NCBI GenBank assembly: GCA_910579165.1
Contig: CAJTTF010000006.1
Location: forward strand, 33,619 to 97,618
Direction of reading: 5' to 3'
Source: an uncultured Atopobiaceae bacterium
GTDB taxonomy: Bacteria > Actinomycetota > Coriobacteriia > Coriobacteriales > Atopobiaceae
DNA length: 64,000 nucleotides
The notes under the pieces were generated by a model. It had not been told where the DNA came from, made no database searches, and saw nothing but the letters and a program-made list of their open reading frames with translations. Positions 25,874 to 33,904 of this stretch are shown one piece after another. A program made the position numbers and the translations under genes. Within the stretch, counting starts at the first letter, position 1, and each line of letters opens with the position of its first letter.

Positions 25874-27205
25874 TTAACGTGCGGTGCGACGCGTGGTTTT
25901 CTTAGGAGCAGCCTTTTTTGCTGAAGTTTTCGTGGCTGCTTTTGCCGGAGTTTTCTTGGCTGCTGTTTTCTTCGCAGGCGTTCTTTTTGCTGCTGCCGGC
26001 TTCTTAGCGGCTGTTTTCTTGGTTGCTGCTTTAGTAGCCGTTCTTTTTGTGGTTGTCGGCTTTTTAGTAGCTGTCTTTTTGGTTGCTGCTTTAGTAGTAG
26101 ATCTCTTAGTAGCTGCTTTAGTAGCTGTTTTTTTGGTTGCTGCTTTAGTAGCCGTCGTCTTGGCGACCACTTTAGCTGAAGTTTTCTTGGCAGCTGGCTT
26201 GGAGGCACTCTTCTTTACCGCTGGCACCTTCTTTGGTGCTGCCTTTTTTGTCTTCGCTGTCTTAGAGGCGTTAGCACGGACTTTCCTGAGAGAGCGACGT
26301 GTGAGAACGTGCTTGGGTTTTTTATCGGGAATCTCAATATATCCGGTGGAGAAACCGTTGAAGAAGTCTCCCTCTTCCTCGCTACTCCATCCGCTGGAAT
26401 GTGCCGAGTCTCCAACTGAGGCTGGCTCTTCCAAGTCCTCAATCTCTAAATCGTCCCAGATGGTGGCACCCGTTGTAGCATCGACTGGTGCGACAAAGTA
26501 ATCATTATTTGAACCAGCACGTGCCGCTCCTGCCCCCGTGTTGGTGAAGCTTGTTACGGCAGCGGAATCAAAGCTGGAGGGAGCAGCTGTCGCAGTTGCG
26601 GCTTCAATATCGTCCCCGTCAAGAGTGACCATATCATCGTCAATATCATCAATATCAACTTCAAAGGTACCGTCAGCAGCGGCATTTGAAGCGCCTTTCA
26701 CATGATGTCCCCGCGCAGAATCTGGGCCTTCTGCATTATCTGCCGTATGTTCTGAACCTTGCGCCGCATGAACAAGCGCGTTTGAAATCTGAGCGGCGCT
26801 AAGTCTGGACGCTCCTTTGGCTTTGCCTCCTTTGGGACCAATGCGCGAAACCGCATTAGAAACAGCACCAGCTGCCTTATCGACAACGCCTGTTACGGCA
26901 GTTGTAGCGCCTGCTGCCGCACCAGAAATAGACTTCACATCGCCCAGAATCTCATTCACATGCAAAAGGTCAAGAGAGAGCGCATCAACGGTTGTTTCGG
27001 TTTTATGCACAAGCGGCTCAATCTGCGCCACCGCAGGTTGAAGGGCCTCTACCGTGGTGTCAATACGCTTAATTGTGGAATCAAGGTTTTGCATGAGGTC
27101 GTCGGTGCGACGGCGCACCTTCCTAAACGTGAGCGCAAGTTCCACGCCTACCCAAACGAATGCAGCGATCAGAATCAGGAGCAGTATTTTTACAGCTAAG
27201 TCCAT
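25874..27205 (-). CDS. DUF948-type membrane protein with histone H1-like C-terminal tail
   Basis: A 443-residue protein in three parts. A single N-terminal transmembrane helix (residues 4-24) is followed by a helical amphipathic segment to about residue 95 (LDSTIKRIDTTVEALQPAV and similar), as in DUF948/YtxG general stress proteins. Residues 100-300 are an acidic Asp/Ala/Ser-rich region with an IDDIDDDMVTLDGDDIE stretch. The last 144 residues are almost only Lys, Ala, Thr, Pro and Arg in degenerate KKTATKAAT-type steps, resembling eukaryotic H1 and bacterial histone-like tails. With the helix anchoring the N-terminus, the tail most likely lies in the cytoplasm and could bind DNA, RNA or anionic lipid. 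It is 29 bp upstream of the anti-sigma-like gene. YtxG belongs to the SigB stress regulon in Bacillus, which fits. Confidence 0.75.
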   Translation of the reverse strand: MDLAVKILLLILIAAFVWVGVELALTFRKVRRRTDDLMQNLDSTIKRIDTTVEALQPAVAQIEPLVHKTETTVDALSLDLLHVNEILGDVKSISGAAAGATTAVTGVVDKAAGAVSNAVSRIGPKGGKAKGASRLSAAQISNALVHAAQGSEHTADNAEGPDSARGHHVKGASNAAADGTFEVDIDDIDDDMVTLDGDDIEAATATAAPSSFDSAAVTSFTNTGAGAARAGSNNDYFVAPVDATTGATIWDDLEIEDLEEPASVGDSAHSSGWSSEEEGDFFNGFSTGYIEIPDKKPKHVLTRRSLRKVRANASKTAKTKKAAPKKVPAVKKSASKPAAKKTSAKVVAKTTATKAATKKTATKAATKRSTTKAATKKTATKKPTTTKRTATKAATKKTAAKKPAAAKRTPAKKTAAKKTPAKAATKTSAKKAAPKKTTRRTAR

Positions 27206-27379
27206 ATTCTTCCCTATCGTATTGCGTTACGGAACGCATGTTTTATTTAGTAATGAAACGTGCGTCTTATCTTGTTAGAGAACGCGTGTTTTACGCGACA
27301 GCGCGCCTCCCAAACAACGACCAAAGAACCTTTAATACCTGCTCTATGGCGCGTTGCGCAGTTGTCTAAAAGTATAACC

Positions 27380-28774
27380 TTATTTTGCCGTATTTTTCTC
27401 GGTATTTTGCTCGTCTTTTAGCCTGCTAAGGGCGGCTGCGCGCTCAGCCTCCCACCCCCGCTTTGATGCCGAGAAAAACGCGCCAGGCTCAAGTCCGTCC
27501 GGCAGATACTGCTGCGCCACCCAACCGTCATCGTAAAGATGCGGATAATGATAGCTTCCATACTCTTCCGAACCGGGACGATGGCGGTCACGCAGAGGCG
27601 CAGGGACTTCTCGGCGAGGACCACTTCTGACCTCGTATAACGCGCGGTCAATACCTTCCAGGGCAGCATTTGACTTAGGTGCAATTGCCAAGTATGTTGC
27701 AGCCTGAGCGAGATTAATCCGACATTCTGGATAACCAATGACCTCGGCGGCTTTGAAGGCGGCTTCCGCTACGAGAAGAGCCTGAGGATCGGCGTTGCCA
27801 ATGTCCTCTGAGGCACAGATAAGAATTCGACGAGCAATAAAACGGGGATCCTCACCTGCGTCGATCATGCGAGCAAGCCAATAGAGAGTGGCGTCCGGAT
27901 CAGATCCGCGCATGGACTTGATAAAGGCAGAGATAACGTCGTAGTGCATGTCGCCGCCCTTATCGTAGGGAAGACCGCGACGTGGCGTTGCCTCCTCAAT
28001 GTTGTCCATAGTAATGGGAACCTGGTGAGCATCGTCACCGGTATCTCCTGGCTCTGTTGCCATTTGTGCTGCGAGTTCCAAGGTGGTGAGCGCCGCACGC
28101 GCGTCGCCTCCAGAAAGCGTCACGATAGCCTGGAGCGCATCTTCGTCCAAGCTATAACGGTTGTTAAGACCACTAGGCGACACGACGGCACGTGCAATGA
28201 GCTTGGCGATGTCTGACGCAGCTAGAGAAGCCAGCTCAATAACACGGCTGCGCGAGATGAGCGCCGAGTTCACCTCAAAATAGGGGTTCTCTGTAGTTGC
28301 TCCAATGAGAATTACGGTGCGGTCTTCGACGGCGTGAAGCAGCGCGTCCTGCTGGCTCTTGTTGAAACGATGGATCTCATCGATAAAGAGGATGGTGCGC
28401 TTTCCCATGGTTAGAAGGCGATTTTTGGCCGCCTCAATCTCTGTTCGGAGATCCTTAACCGTGCCAGTGATGGCAGAAACTTCTACGAAAGTGCCGCGCG
28501 TGACATTGGCAATAATACGCGCGAGGGTTGTCTTGCCGGTGCCAGCAGGTCCGTAAAGAAGGATGGACGAGAGAGCATCGTGCTCTATAGCGCGGCGCAA
28601 CCACGAGTTTGGGCCCACTGCTTTTTCCTGGCCTACAAATTCCTCGAGCGTCTCTGGGCGCATGCGTACTGCTAACGGCGCATTTTTCCAGGCGATTTGC
28701 CTCTCCTGGTTTTCAAAGAGGCTATCCATAGCCGCTGTATTTTGCTTTTTTTGTTGTGCACCCATATCGAACAT
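27380..28774 (-). CDS. rarA: Replication-associated recombination protein A (RarA/MgsA AAA ATPase)
   Basis: A 464-residue AAA+ ATPase that acts at stalled replication forks. Walker A GPAGTGKT is at residues 75-82, Walker B in ILFIDEIHRFNKSQQDALL, sensor 1 in IGATTENPYFEVN, the arginine finger in ALISRSRV, and the C-terminal tetramerisation region includes GSDPDATLYWLARMIDAGEDP. Length is usual. The first Met is followed by others at residues 4 and 16, and no ribosome-binding site decides the start. It is transcribed away from the OPT transporter gene. The downstream DUF948 gene is 174 bp away, so it may belong to another transcript. Confidence 0.95.
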   Translation of the reverse strand: MFDMGAQQKKQNTAAMDSLFENQERQIAWKNAPLAVRMRPETLEEFVGQEKAVGPNSWLRRAIEHDALSSILLYGPAGTGKTTLARIIANVTRGTFVEVSAITGTVKDLRTEIEAAKNRLLTMGKRTILFIDEIHRFNKSQQDALLHAVEDRTVILIGATTENPYFEVNSALISRSRVIELASLAASDIAKLIARAVVSPSGLNNRYSLDEDALQAIVTLSGGDARAALTTLELAAQMATEPGDTGDDAHQVPITMDNIEEATPRRGLPYDKGGDMHYDVISAFIKSMRGSDPDATLYWLARMIDAGEDPRFIARRILICASEDIGNADPQALLVAEAAFKAAEVIGYPECRINLAQAATYLAIAPKSNAALEGIDRALYEVRSGPRREVPAPLRDRHRPGSEEYGSYHYPHLYDDGWVAQQYLPDGLEPGAFFSASKRGWEAERAAALSRLKDEQNTEKNTAK

Positions 28775-29006
28775 TCAATTCTGCGTACAGTCTACCCTAA
28801 CTATAGTTCAACTTAATGAGGTTTCTCGCTAACGAATGCTCAGGCTCTTGTCAGATAAAAGGTCGCCGCATACCAGCCATTTCCAAGCGACCCCGCCATC
28901 TCTCCCCTTTTATCATGATCGCATGCAAAGATAAACTGCTACAATCATCACGTTTAAGAATAACCTCATGCAAATGCATATTGCGGAGCATGCGAAAGGA
29001 ACCTCT

Positions 29007-31022
29007 ATGAGCAAGGATAAGAAGCAGCCCAATGCTCCTATCTCCGAGAAGAACACCGACGTTCTAAGCGCGGCCAGTGGCGCCGACAAGAACTCAGACA
29101 ATGGTATAGGCGCAAGCGGCGTAGGAGACCCAGGAAGCGCAAGTAGCTGCAACGGCGCAGCAGATAGCGTCAACAGCACGGCTGGTAATGCCAGCAGTGC
29201 AGTAGGAAGTGCTGACGGCACAGCAGGTAGCGGCAACGGCGCTGCTCCCGCGCTTGCCCGTGGTCTCACCGCGCGCTCCCTCATCATTGGCGGCATAGGA
29301 TCAATTGTCATCACGGCAAGCTCGCTCTTTATTGCCCTCAAAATGGGCGCCCTGCCCTGGCCCATCGTCTTCGCCGCTCTTGTCTCAGTTGCGTTTTTGC
29401 GGCTCTTTAAAAGCAAGGATCTGCACGAGGCCAACGTGTGCCACGCGGCCATGAGCGCGGGTGCCATGGTTGCCGGCGGTCTTGCCTTTACGCTGCCCGG
29501 CCTTTGGATTTTGGGAGCGCACACCCAAGGCCTCGCCGAACTTCCCCTTTACCAAATTCTTATCGCCGCCCTCTGCGGAACAGCAGTGGGCCTCGTCATC
29601 TCTGCCAGCTTGCAGCCCCTCTTCATCCGAAAGAAGCGCCTTGCTTACCCCATTGGTACCAGTGCGGCTCAAACCCTCCTTGCTACCGATCAAACCGATG
29701 GCAAGGACGCAAAAGTCCTCTTTGGCACCATGGGCGTGTCCGCTCTATTTGCGCTGCTGCGCGACAACCTAGGCCTTATGCCCGCGGTCTGGAGCACCGG
29801 AACAGTAGCACCTGGCGTCACGCTTGGGATTATGAATTCGCCTATGATGGCCGCTGTTGGCTTCATCATAGGTACGGTTCCTGCCTGTGTCTGGTTTTTA
29901 GGGGCCGTGCTCTCTTTGGTGGGCATCGGGATTCTTTTGCCTGCATGTGGACTCATTGGCGCAGATGCTATAAATGGCTGGCAAACAAGCCTGGGCCTTG
30001 GTCTCATGATGGGAACGGGCGCCGGTGCGGTTATCGTAAACGTGATTCCAGCTATCGTAAAAAAAGCGCGTGAATGGAAACCGCGCGGTGCTTCAAACCT
30101 TAAAACAAATGACGAAACGATTGCCAATGAAAACAAAAACACTTCCTCAGGCAAAGGGTCTCTGGCTGCATCCACGCAGGACCCCAAAGGATCTGGCGCG
30201 CAAGCCATAAAAGACCCCTCCGCTCTTCGCGTTCCCTTATCATGGGGCGCACTTGTGATGGCGATTGTCGCCTGCGTTATCTGTCTTTTCCTGCAAATCC
30301 CGCTCCTGGCCTCACTTATCATCATCTGCGGAGCATGGTTCTGTGGCTACATTTCTGCATGGCTCACCGGCACTACCGGCGTTAACCCCATGGAGATCTT
30401 TGGAGTACTCATCCTCCTCCTTATTCAGCTGCTCTTTCATGACCTCACGCTCGTATCTCTTTTTCTGGGTGCGGCGATTGTAGCTGTGGCATGCGGCATG
30501 GTAGGCGATGTTATGAACGATCTCAAGGCCGGTGACGAGCTGAGGACCGATCCGCGCGACCAATATTTAGGCATGGTATTGGGAGGATTCATTGGTGCCG
30601 TTGTGGCCTCGATTATGCTCTTTACTCTCTTTAAAGCCTACGGCGCCGACGCATTTGGACCTCAGTCTTTCTTCGTAGCCGCACAGGCATCGGTGGTGGC
30701 AACGATGGCAGGAGGCATCCCAGTTGTACCGGTGTTTGTTGCAGGTATTATCGCCGGCCTCATCCTGGCTCTCTTCCGCCTCCCCATTATGACGCTGGGA
30801 CTGGGCGTCTACCTGCCGTTTTACATGAGTGCCGCAGCTTTCGTGGGAGCGCTTATTCACATGCTTCTCAACTGGCACAATAAGAAACAGCGCGATGCTG
30901 AAACAACCCTGCGTAGCAAGGAAGATTCCTATGTAGCGGCGGCCTCAGGCATCCTAGGGGGCGAGTCGCTGATTGGCGTTATGACGGCTCTCTTTGCTGT
31001 TATCACAGCGTGGATGAGCTAA
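29007..31022 (+). CDS. OPT family oligopeptide transporter
   Basis: A 671-residue membrane protein, the first plus-strand gene of the window. The ATG at 29007 with AAAGGAA upstream is preferred over an in-frame ATG 39 bp earlier. The first 75 residues or so are a hydrophilic Ser/Gly/Asn/Ala-rich segment unusual for the family. About 14-16 hydrophobic segments follow, starting at RGLTARSLIIGGIGSIV. OPT features include TLPGLWILGAH, RLAYPIGTSAAQTLLATD, GVNPMEIFG and the C-terminal SYVAAASGILGGESLIGV. The family imports oligopeptides or metal chelates with protons. The 3' end (about 30871-30965) has a decayed second copy at 33177-33441. Confidence 0.9.
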   Translation: MSKDKKQPNAPISEKNTDVLSAASGADKNSDNGIGASGVGDPGSASSCNGAADSVNSTAGNASSAVGSADGTAGSGNGAAPALARGLTARSLIIGGIGSIVITASSLFIALKMGALPWPIVFAALVSVAFLRLFKSKDLHEANVCHAAMSAGAMVAGGLAFTLPGLWILGAHTQGLAELPLYQILIAALCGTAVGLVISASLQPLFIRKKRLAYPIGTSAAQTLLATDQTDGKDAKVLFGTMGVSALFALLRDNLGLMPAVWSTGTVAPGVTLGIMNSPMMAAVGFIIGTVPACVWFLGAVLSLVGIGILLPACGLIGADAINGWQTSLGLGLMMGTGAGAVIVNVIPAIVKKAREWKPRGASNLKTNDETIANENKNTSSGKGSLAASTQDPKGSGAQAIKDPSALRVPLSWGALVMAIVACVICLFLQIPLLASLIIICGAWFCGYISAWLTGTTGVNPMEIFGVLILLLIQLLFHDLTLVSLFLGAAIVAVACGMVGDVMNDLKAGDELRTDPRDQYLGMVLGGFIGAVVASIMLFTLFKAYGADAFGPQSFFVAAQASVVATMAGGIPVVPVFVAGIIAGLILALFRLPIMTLGLGVYLPFYMSAAAFVGALIHMLLNWHNKKQRDAETTLRSKEDSYVAAASGILGGESLIGVMTALFAVITAWMS

Positions 31023-31062
31023 GAAGCCGCCGCAACCCCTTACAATAGAGCGGGTGAGCGAG

Positions 31063-31196
31063 TGCGCTTTGGTTTTCGCGTGAACAGAACATGTGTGTTA
31101 TCTTTTTGTTCGCTAAGCGCGCGAAAAGGTTTGCACACCTATTCCCTAGTGAAAGAGCCGATGCGCTTTGGTTTTCGCGCGAACAGAACATGTGTG
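31063..31196. repeat. Pair of 35-bp direct repeats downstream of the OPT gene
   Basis: Positions 31063-31097 and 31162-31196 are identical except for one T/C difference. The sequence between them (about 31108-31135) contains a partial inverted copy (TTCGC...GCGCGAAAA), so the pair can also fold with it. They fill the gap between the convergent OPT gene and the surface-protein gene. Confidence 0.85.
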
Positions 31197-31198
31197 CT

Positions 31199-33082
31199 TT
31201 AGTCTCTGCGAGTTTTTAAGATACCTGCTACGCCCAGAAGTGCAATGCCAACTCCAGCAACGCTCAAAAGTGCTGAAACCAATGAGTGGTGCAGATCCCC
31301 TGTCAAAGGCAGAAGGCTAGCATCATCTGAGGCAGGCGTCACATCATCGGCAACAAAAGCGGCGCTAATGACTACGTTGGAAGCGGGCATAATAAAGCTA
31401 TAGGTTAGGTTGCCCTCATCGGCAATGCTCACGGGGGTCGCTTCTGCCATAACTGCAACCGAGCCATCCTCTACTTTGTAACCTGCATCTGGCAACAACA
31501 TAAAGGTTACTGTTTCTCCACCAATGCCTTTATCAGAGCATTGTACAGTTCCGTTGCCTTGTGCTTGTGTGGCAATAGTGTACTCACTCAACTCATAAAA
31601 GTTGTGTTCATTTAAAAGCACAGGATCACCATCGTAAATAGCAACTTTTTGGTCGGCATCATTCAAGTAATACCAGTTCAAGAAAGCGTTTGAAGCATCA
31701 GGGTTGGGAAGGTTTGTGTAATTCTGAACCCCTGAGGCAGTCTTATAGACCTGATAATTTGTAAGATAGGGAGATGTGGCTCCATAACGATAGAAATTCA
31801 TCTCAGAACTTAGGGTACCGGTACCGTTTAGGGTGACGGGAAAGTCCTCGGCAAGAGCGGTGCTGGCATTAATAAGACTGGCACCATCTTCCACGGTGAT
31901 GGATTTCCCGCTAGCCATAGTGAGCGCTACATCGCTTCCAATGGTCACCGTTTTTCCAGAAGGAATTGTAAGACTTCCTGGAAACTCAATAGGGATATTG
32001 GGAGTTTGATTTGTCGCTTCTGGATCCGTCGTTATAGTTGTTGTATTGCCATAGATTGAAGATGTCCATGGCTCACCCCTATCTGGATCGGCGTTGGCGA
32101 TAAGGATTCCTTTTACAAGGCCTGTAGTTGTATCAAAGCCAGCCAAAAGCTGGGTGCCTGTCTGATCGGACGAAGCAATAACTGTCACATTTCCATTCAT
32201 GACATTGTCGTTGCTCTGCAGTGATCCTATCGCTGGGCATGCATAGAGCCCTACTGCTTCAATGATTCCTCCGTTAAGTGCAATATGGCTTCCCATAATA
32301 GCTGTACTACAGGAAGCTTTTGCGTAGACATAACCGCCATTAATAGTGATGTAGGAACTACCGTAGCCACCGATGCCAGAAGCGAATTTACTTACCTGTA
32401 CAGGACAGGTTGCTGAAATTCTTCCACCGTTTATCGTAATCCTACTAGTAGCCTCATTTTTGCTTGGCCCAATACCCGCACCTTCAAGTCCACCAGAAAC
32501 ATCTAGAGATCCAGTACCTGAGATAGTCAAGGTACCTACACCGTTAGTTCCGTTTTTTTGAAGTCCAGCGTACCCATCGGTTGTGGCTTTTAGCACATTA
32601 TTGGAAGCGAGAATGATATTCACATCAAAACTGGCATTATCAGCGATTTTTAGAGCAGGACCAGAAGCTGTCTCAATGCTTACGCCTGAAAGAGTCAGCG
32701 TAGAGGCTCCCGTCACTTCAATGCGCTGAGCAGTTGGTAGCGTCGCGCCCTCTGCCATGGCTATAGTATGTTCCCCACCGCTAATAGTCAGAACGGAATC
32801 GGCAAAAGAGACGGTACTTGTATCTCCCGTAACTGCAAAGTCGCCGTAAGGGGCGCTAATCTGGTCTTGAGTTTGCGCAAATGCGCTTACCTGTGTTGGT
32901 TGTTCTGTGAATTTTGTTTGTTCTGCTTGAGTAGCAGAATTTTTTGCAAAGGCAGGTGATACCTGCGAGAAGCAAAGTGCAGCAACACTAAGCGCTACAA
33001 GAGAGAGAGAGAGAGAGTTGGTTTTGCCTGCTCGCTTCACATTGCGCGAGATAAACAAACCTTCCTTAAACTGTTTTAACAT
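31199..33082 (-). CDS. Sortase-type (LPLTG) cell-wall surface protein, phase-variable candidate
   Basis: A 627-residue exported protein. The signal peptide (hydrophobic core SLSLSLVALSVAALCF, cleavage after SPAFA) leads to a region of beta-helix-like Gly/Asn/Thr-rich repeats (about 90-300, for example GTLTISGTGSLDVSGG and ITINGGYVYAKA). A further Ser/Thr-rich part and a Flg_new_2-type repeat (about 515-590) follow. The C-terminus is a sorting signal: LPLTGD, a hydrophobic helix and KTRRD. It should be anchored to peptidoglycan by a sortase encoded elsewhere. The signal-peptide codons for N-S-L-S-L-S-L contain an uninterrupted CT dinucleotide tract, so slipped-strand mispairing could switch the protein on and off. 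Ligand is unknown. Confidence 0.85.
   Translation of the reverse strand: MLKQFKEGLFISRNVKRAGKTNSLSLSLVALSVAALCFSQVSPAFAKNSATQAEQTKFTEQPTQVSAFAQTQDQISAPYGDFAVTGDTSTVSFADSVLTISGGEHTIAMAEGATLPTAQRIEVTGASTLTLSGVSIETASGPALKIADNASFDVNIILASNNVLKATTDGYAGLQKNGTNGVGTLTISGTGSLDVSGGLEGAGIGPSKNEATSRITINGGRISATCPVQVSKFASGIGGYGSSYITINGGYVYAKASCSTAIMGSHIALNGGIIEAVGLYACPAIGSLQSNDNVMNGNVTVIASSDQTGTQLLAGFDTTTGLVKGILIANADPDRGEPWTSSIYGNTTTITTDPEATNQTPNIPIEFPGSLTIPSGKTVTIGSDVALTMASGKSITVEDGASLINASTALAEDFPVTLNGTGTLSSEMNFYRYGATSPYLTNYQVYKTASGVQNYTNLPNPDASNAFLNWYYLNDADQKVAIYDGDPVLLNEHNFYELSEYTIATQAQGNGTVQCSDKGIGGETVTFMLLPDAGYKVEDGSVAVMAEATPVSIADEGNLTYSFIMPASNVVISAAFVADDVTPASDDASLLPLTGDLHHSLVSALLSVAGVGIALLGVAGILKTRRD
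33001..33017. repeat. Dinucleotide (GA/CT)8 microsatellite in the signal-peptide codons
   Basis: Seventeen bases of uninterrupted GA on the plus strand (CT on the coding strand) lie about 22-27 codons into the surface-protein gene. Gain or loss of one 2-bp unit would shift the frame. Confidence 0.9.
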
Positions 33083-33176
33083 AACGAGAATTCCTTCCTC
33101 GAGGTTGTTGCTTTACAAACGTGCTGAGTATATCACACAATCTGATGAGCCTATTCGGGCAGATAGGCGCAATAAA

Positions 33177-33441
33177 ACTGGCACAATAAAAGACAGCGAG
33201 CTTCCGAGAAAACCTGCGCAGCAAGGAAGACTTCTACGTAGCTGCTGCCCCCGGTGTCCTGAACATAGCTGTAGCCTCTGGCATCCCGGACATAGCGGTA
33301 ACCTCTGGAGTCCTGAACATAGCGGCAGCCTCAGGACCCTTTGTCATAGCGGTGTCCTCAAGAATCCTAGGGAGCGAGTACTTGCGCAACCTAAGTATCT
33401 CCGAGTTTCAGAGCTTGGCCCTAAGGGACCCATTTTCTTGA
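33177..33441 (+). pseudogene. Decayed duplicate of the OPT transporter 3' end
   Basis: From 33177 the sequence follows the OPT gene from 30871 (ACTGGCACAATAA, then codons for LRSKED-YVAAA and finally RILGSE against GILGGE). A single-base deletion around 33200 breaks the frame relative to the original. After YVAAA four 27-bp units are inserted before the ILG motif. The second frame stays open to a TGA at 33439-33441. Length and decay show it is a remnant, not a transporter gene. Confidence 0.75.
33256..33363 (+). repeat. Four tandem 27-bp repeats inside the OPT remnant
   Basis: Four in-frame 27-bp units encode the 9-residue steps VLNIAVASG, IPDIAVTSG, VLNIAAASG and PFVIAVSSR. The period is exact and third-position changes are frequent. 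The unit resembles the VAAASGILG turn of the OPT C-terminus, from which it may have been amplified. Confidence 0.8.
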
Positions 33442-33451
33442 TGCCGACATC

Positions 33452-33667
33452 GTGACTCTAGAGGAGGCTTTTGAGTCCATGCCTTGCCTGATTTATAGCT
33501 ATTATTACGGTGATGACTGGGAGATTCTTATCACCTTGTTAGGATTGAGGGAAGGCGAAGAAGGAGAAAAGGTGCCAACAGGGTTGGAATCGTCTAACAT
33601 AAATAACGCTCACCAACTGGATACAGATTCCTTTTTAAGATATAACCCAAATTCAATCTATCAATGA
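33452..33667 (+). pseudogene. Fragment of a pRiA4b ORF-3-like (IS1096 passenger-type) protein
   Basis: A 71-codon ORF from a GTG. The segment LEEAFESMPCLIYSYYYGDD with the following WEILITL resembles the pRiA4b ORF-3 domain core, usually Y-x-YDFGDxWEHxI. The first Asp and the His of that core are changed, and the rest of the domain (normally 150 or more residues) is missing. Such proteins are common on mobile elements. It is probably a non-functional leftover next to the OPT remnant. Confidence 0.4.
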
Positions 33668-33904
33668 GATCCAGGTTACTTGCACACTCCCTTTTTATAC
33701 ATGTGGAAGAGTAATGAGTCTTAGTCAAACCAAGCTAGAATTCATTAAGGGATACCTAAATGCCTGTCACCAAAGGTACGGTAATACTTTTGAGCAGAGA
33801 TAGAAAAGGGAGAGAAATTATTTAGGAAAATCTATAGAAAAGAATAAAGTTGATCAAACCAGCAAAGGCACGCAATGCGTTCACTATTAAAAAGTTGCTT
33901 TTGT

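Larger units (their letters stand above)
33083..33904. other. Low-coding region with gene fragments between the surface-protein gene and crcB
   Basis: This 822-bp stretch has no intact gene I can support. It holds a decayed copy of the OPT 3' end with a 27-bp tandem repeat (33177-33441) and a pRiA4b ORF-3-like fragment (33452-33667). About 240 bp of AT-rich sequence follows, where only a 29-codon ORF without support is seen. A TATACT box on the minus strand at 33127-33132, about 45 bp before the surface-protein start, is a possible -10 without a clear -35. Confidence 0.6.

Noticed and set aside
25884..26501. A 205-codon plus-strand ORF of hydrophobic Ala/Val/Leu-rich composition
   Set aside because: It is the antisense of the Lys/Ala/Thr-rich tail of the DUF948 protein, whose AAG/GCT/ACT codons read as hydrophobic residues on the other strand.
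31003..31191. A small minus-strand ORF with repeated MFCSRENQSA
   Set aside because: It simply translates the two 35-bp direct repeats; there is no ribosome-binding site, and it overlaps the OPT 3' end.
33018..33455. A 145-codon plus-strand ORF with Cys/His/Pro-rich repeats
   Set aside because: It starts inside the antisense of the surface-protein gene. Its Cys/His repeats are only another frame of the 27-bp repeats, which translate more sensibly in the OPT-related frame.
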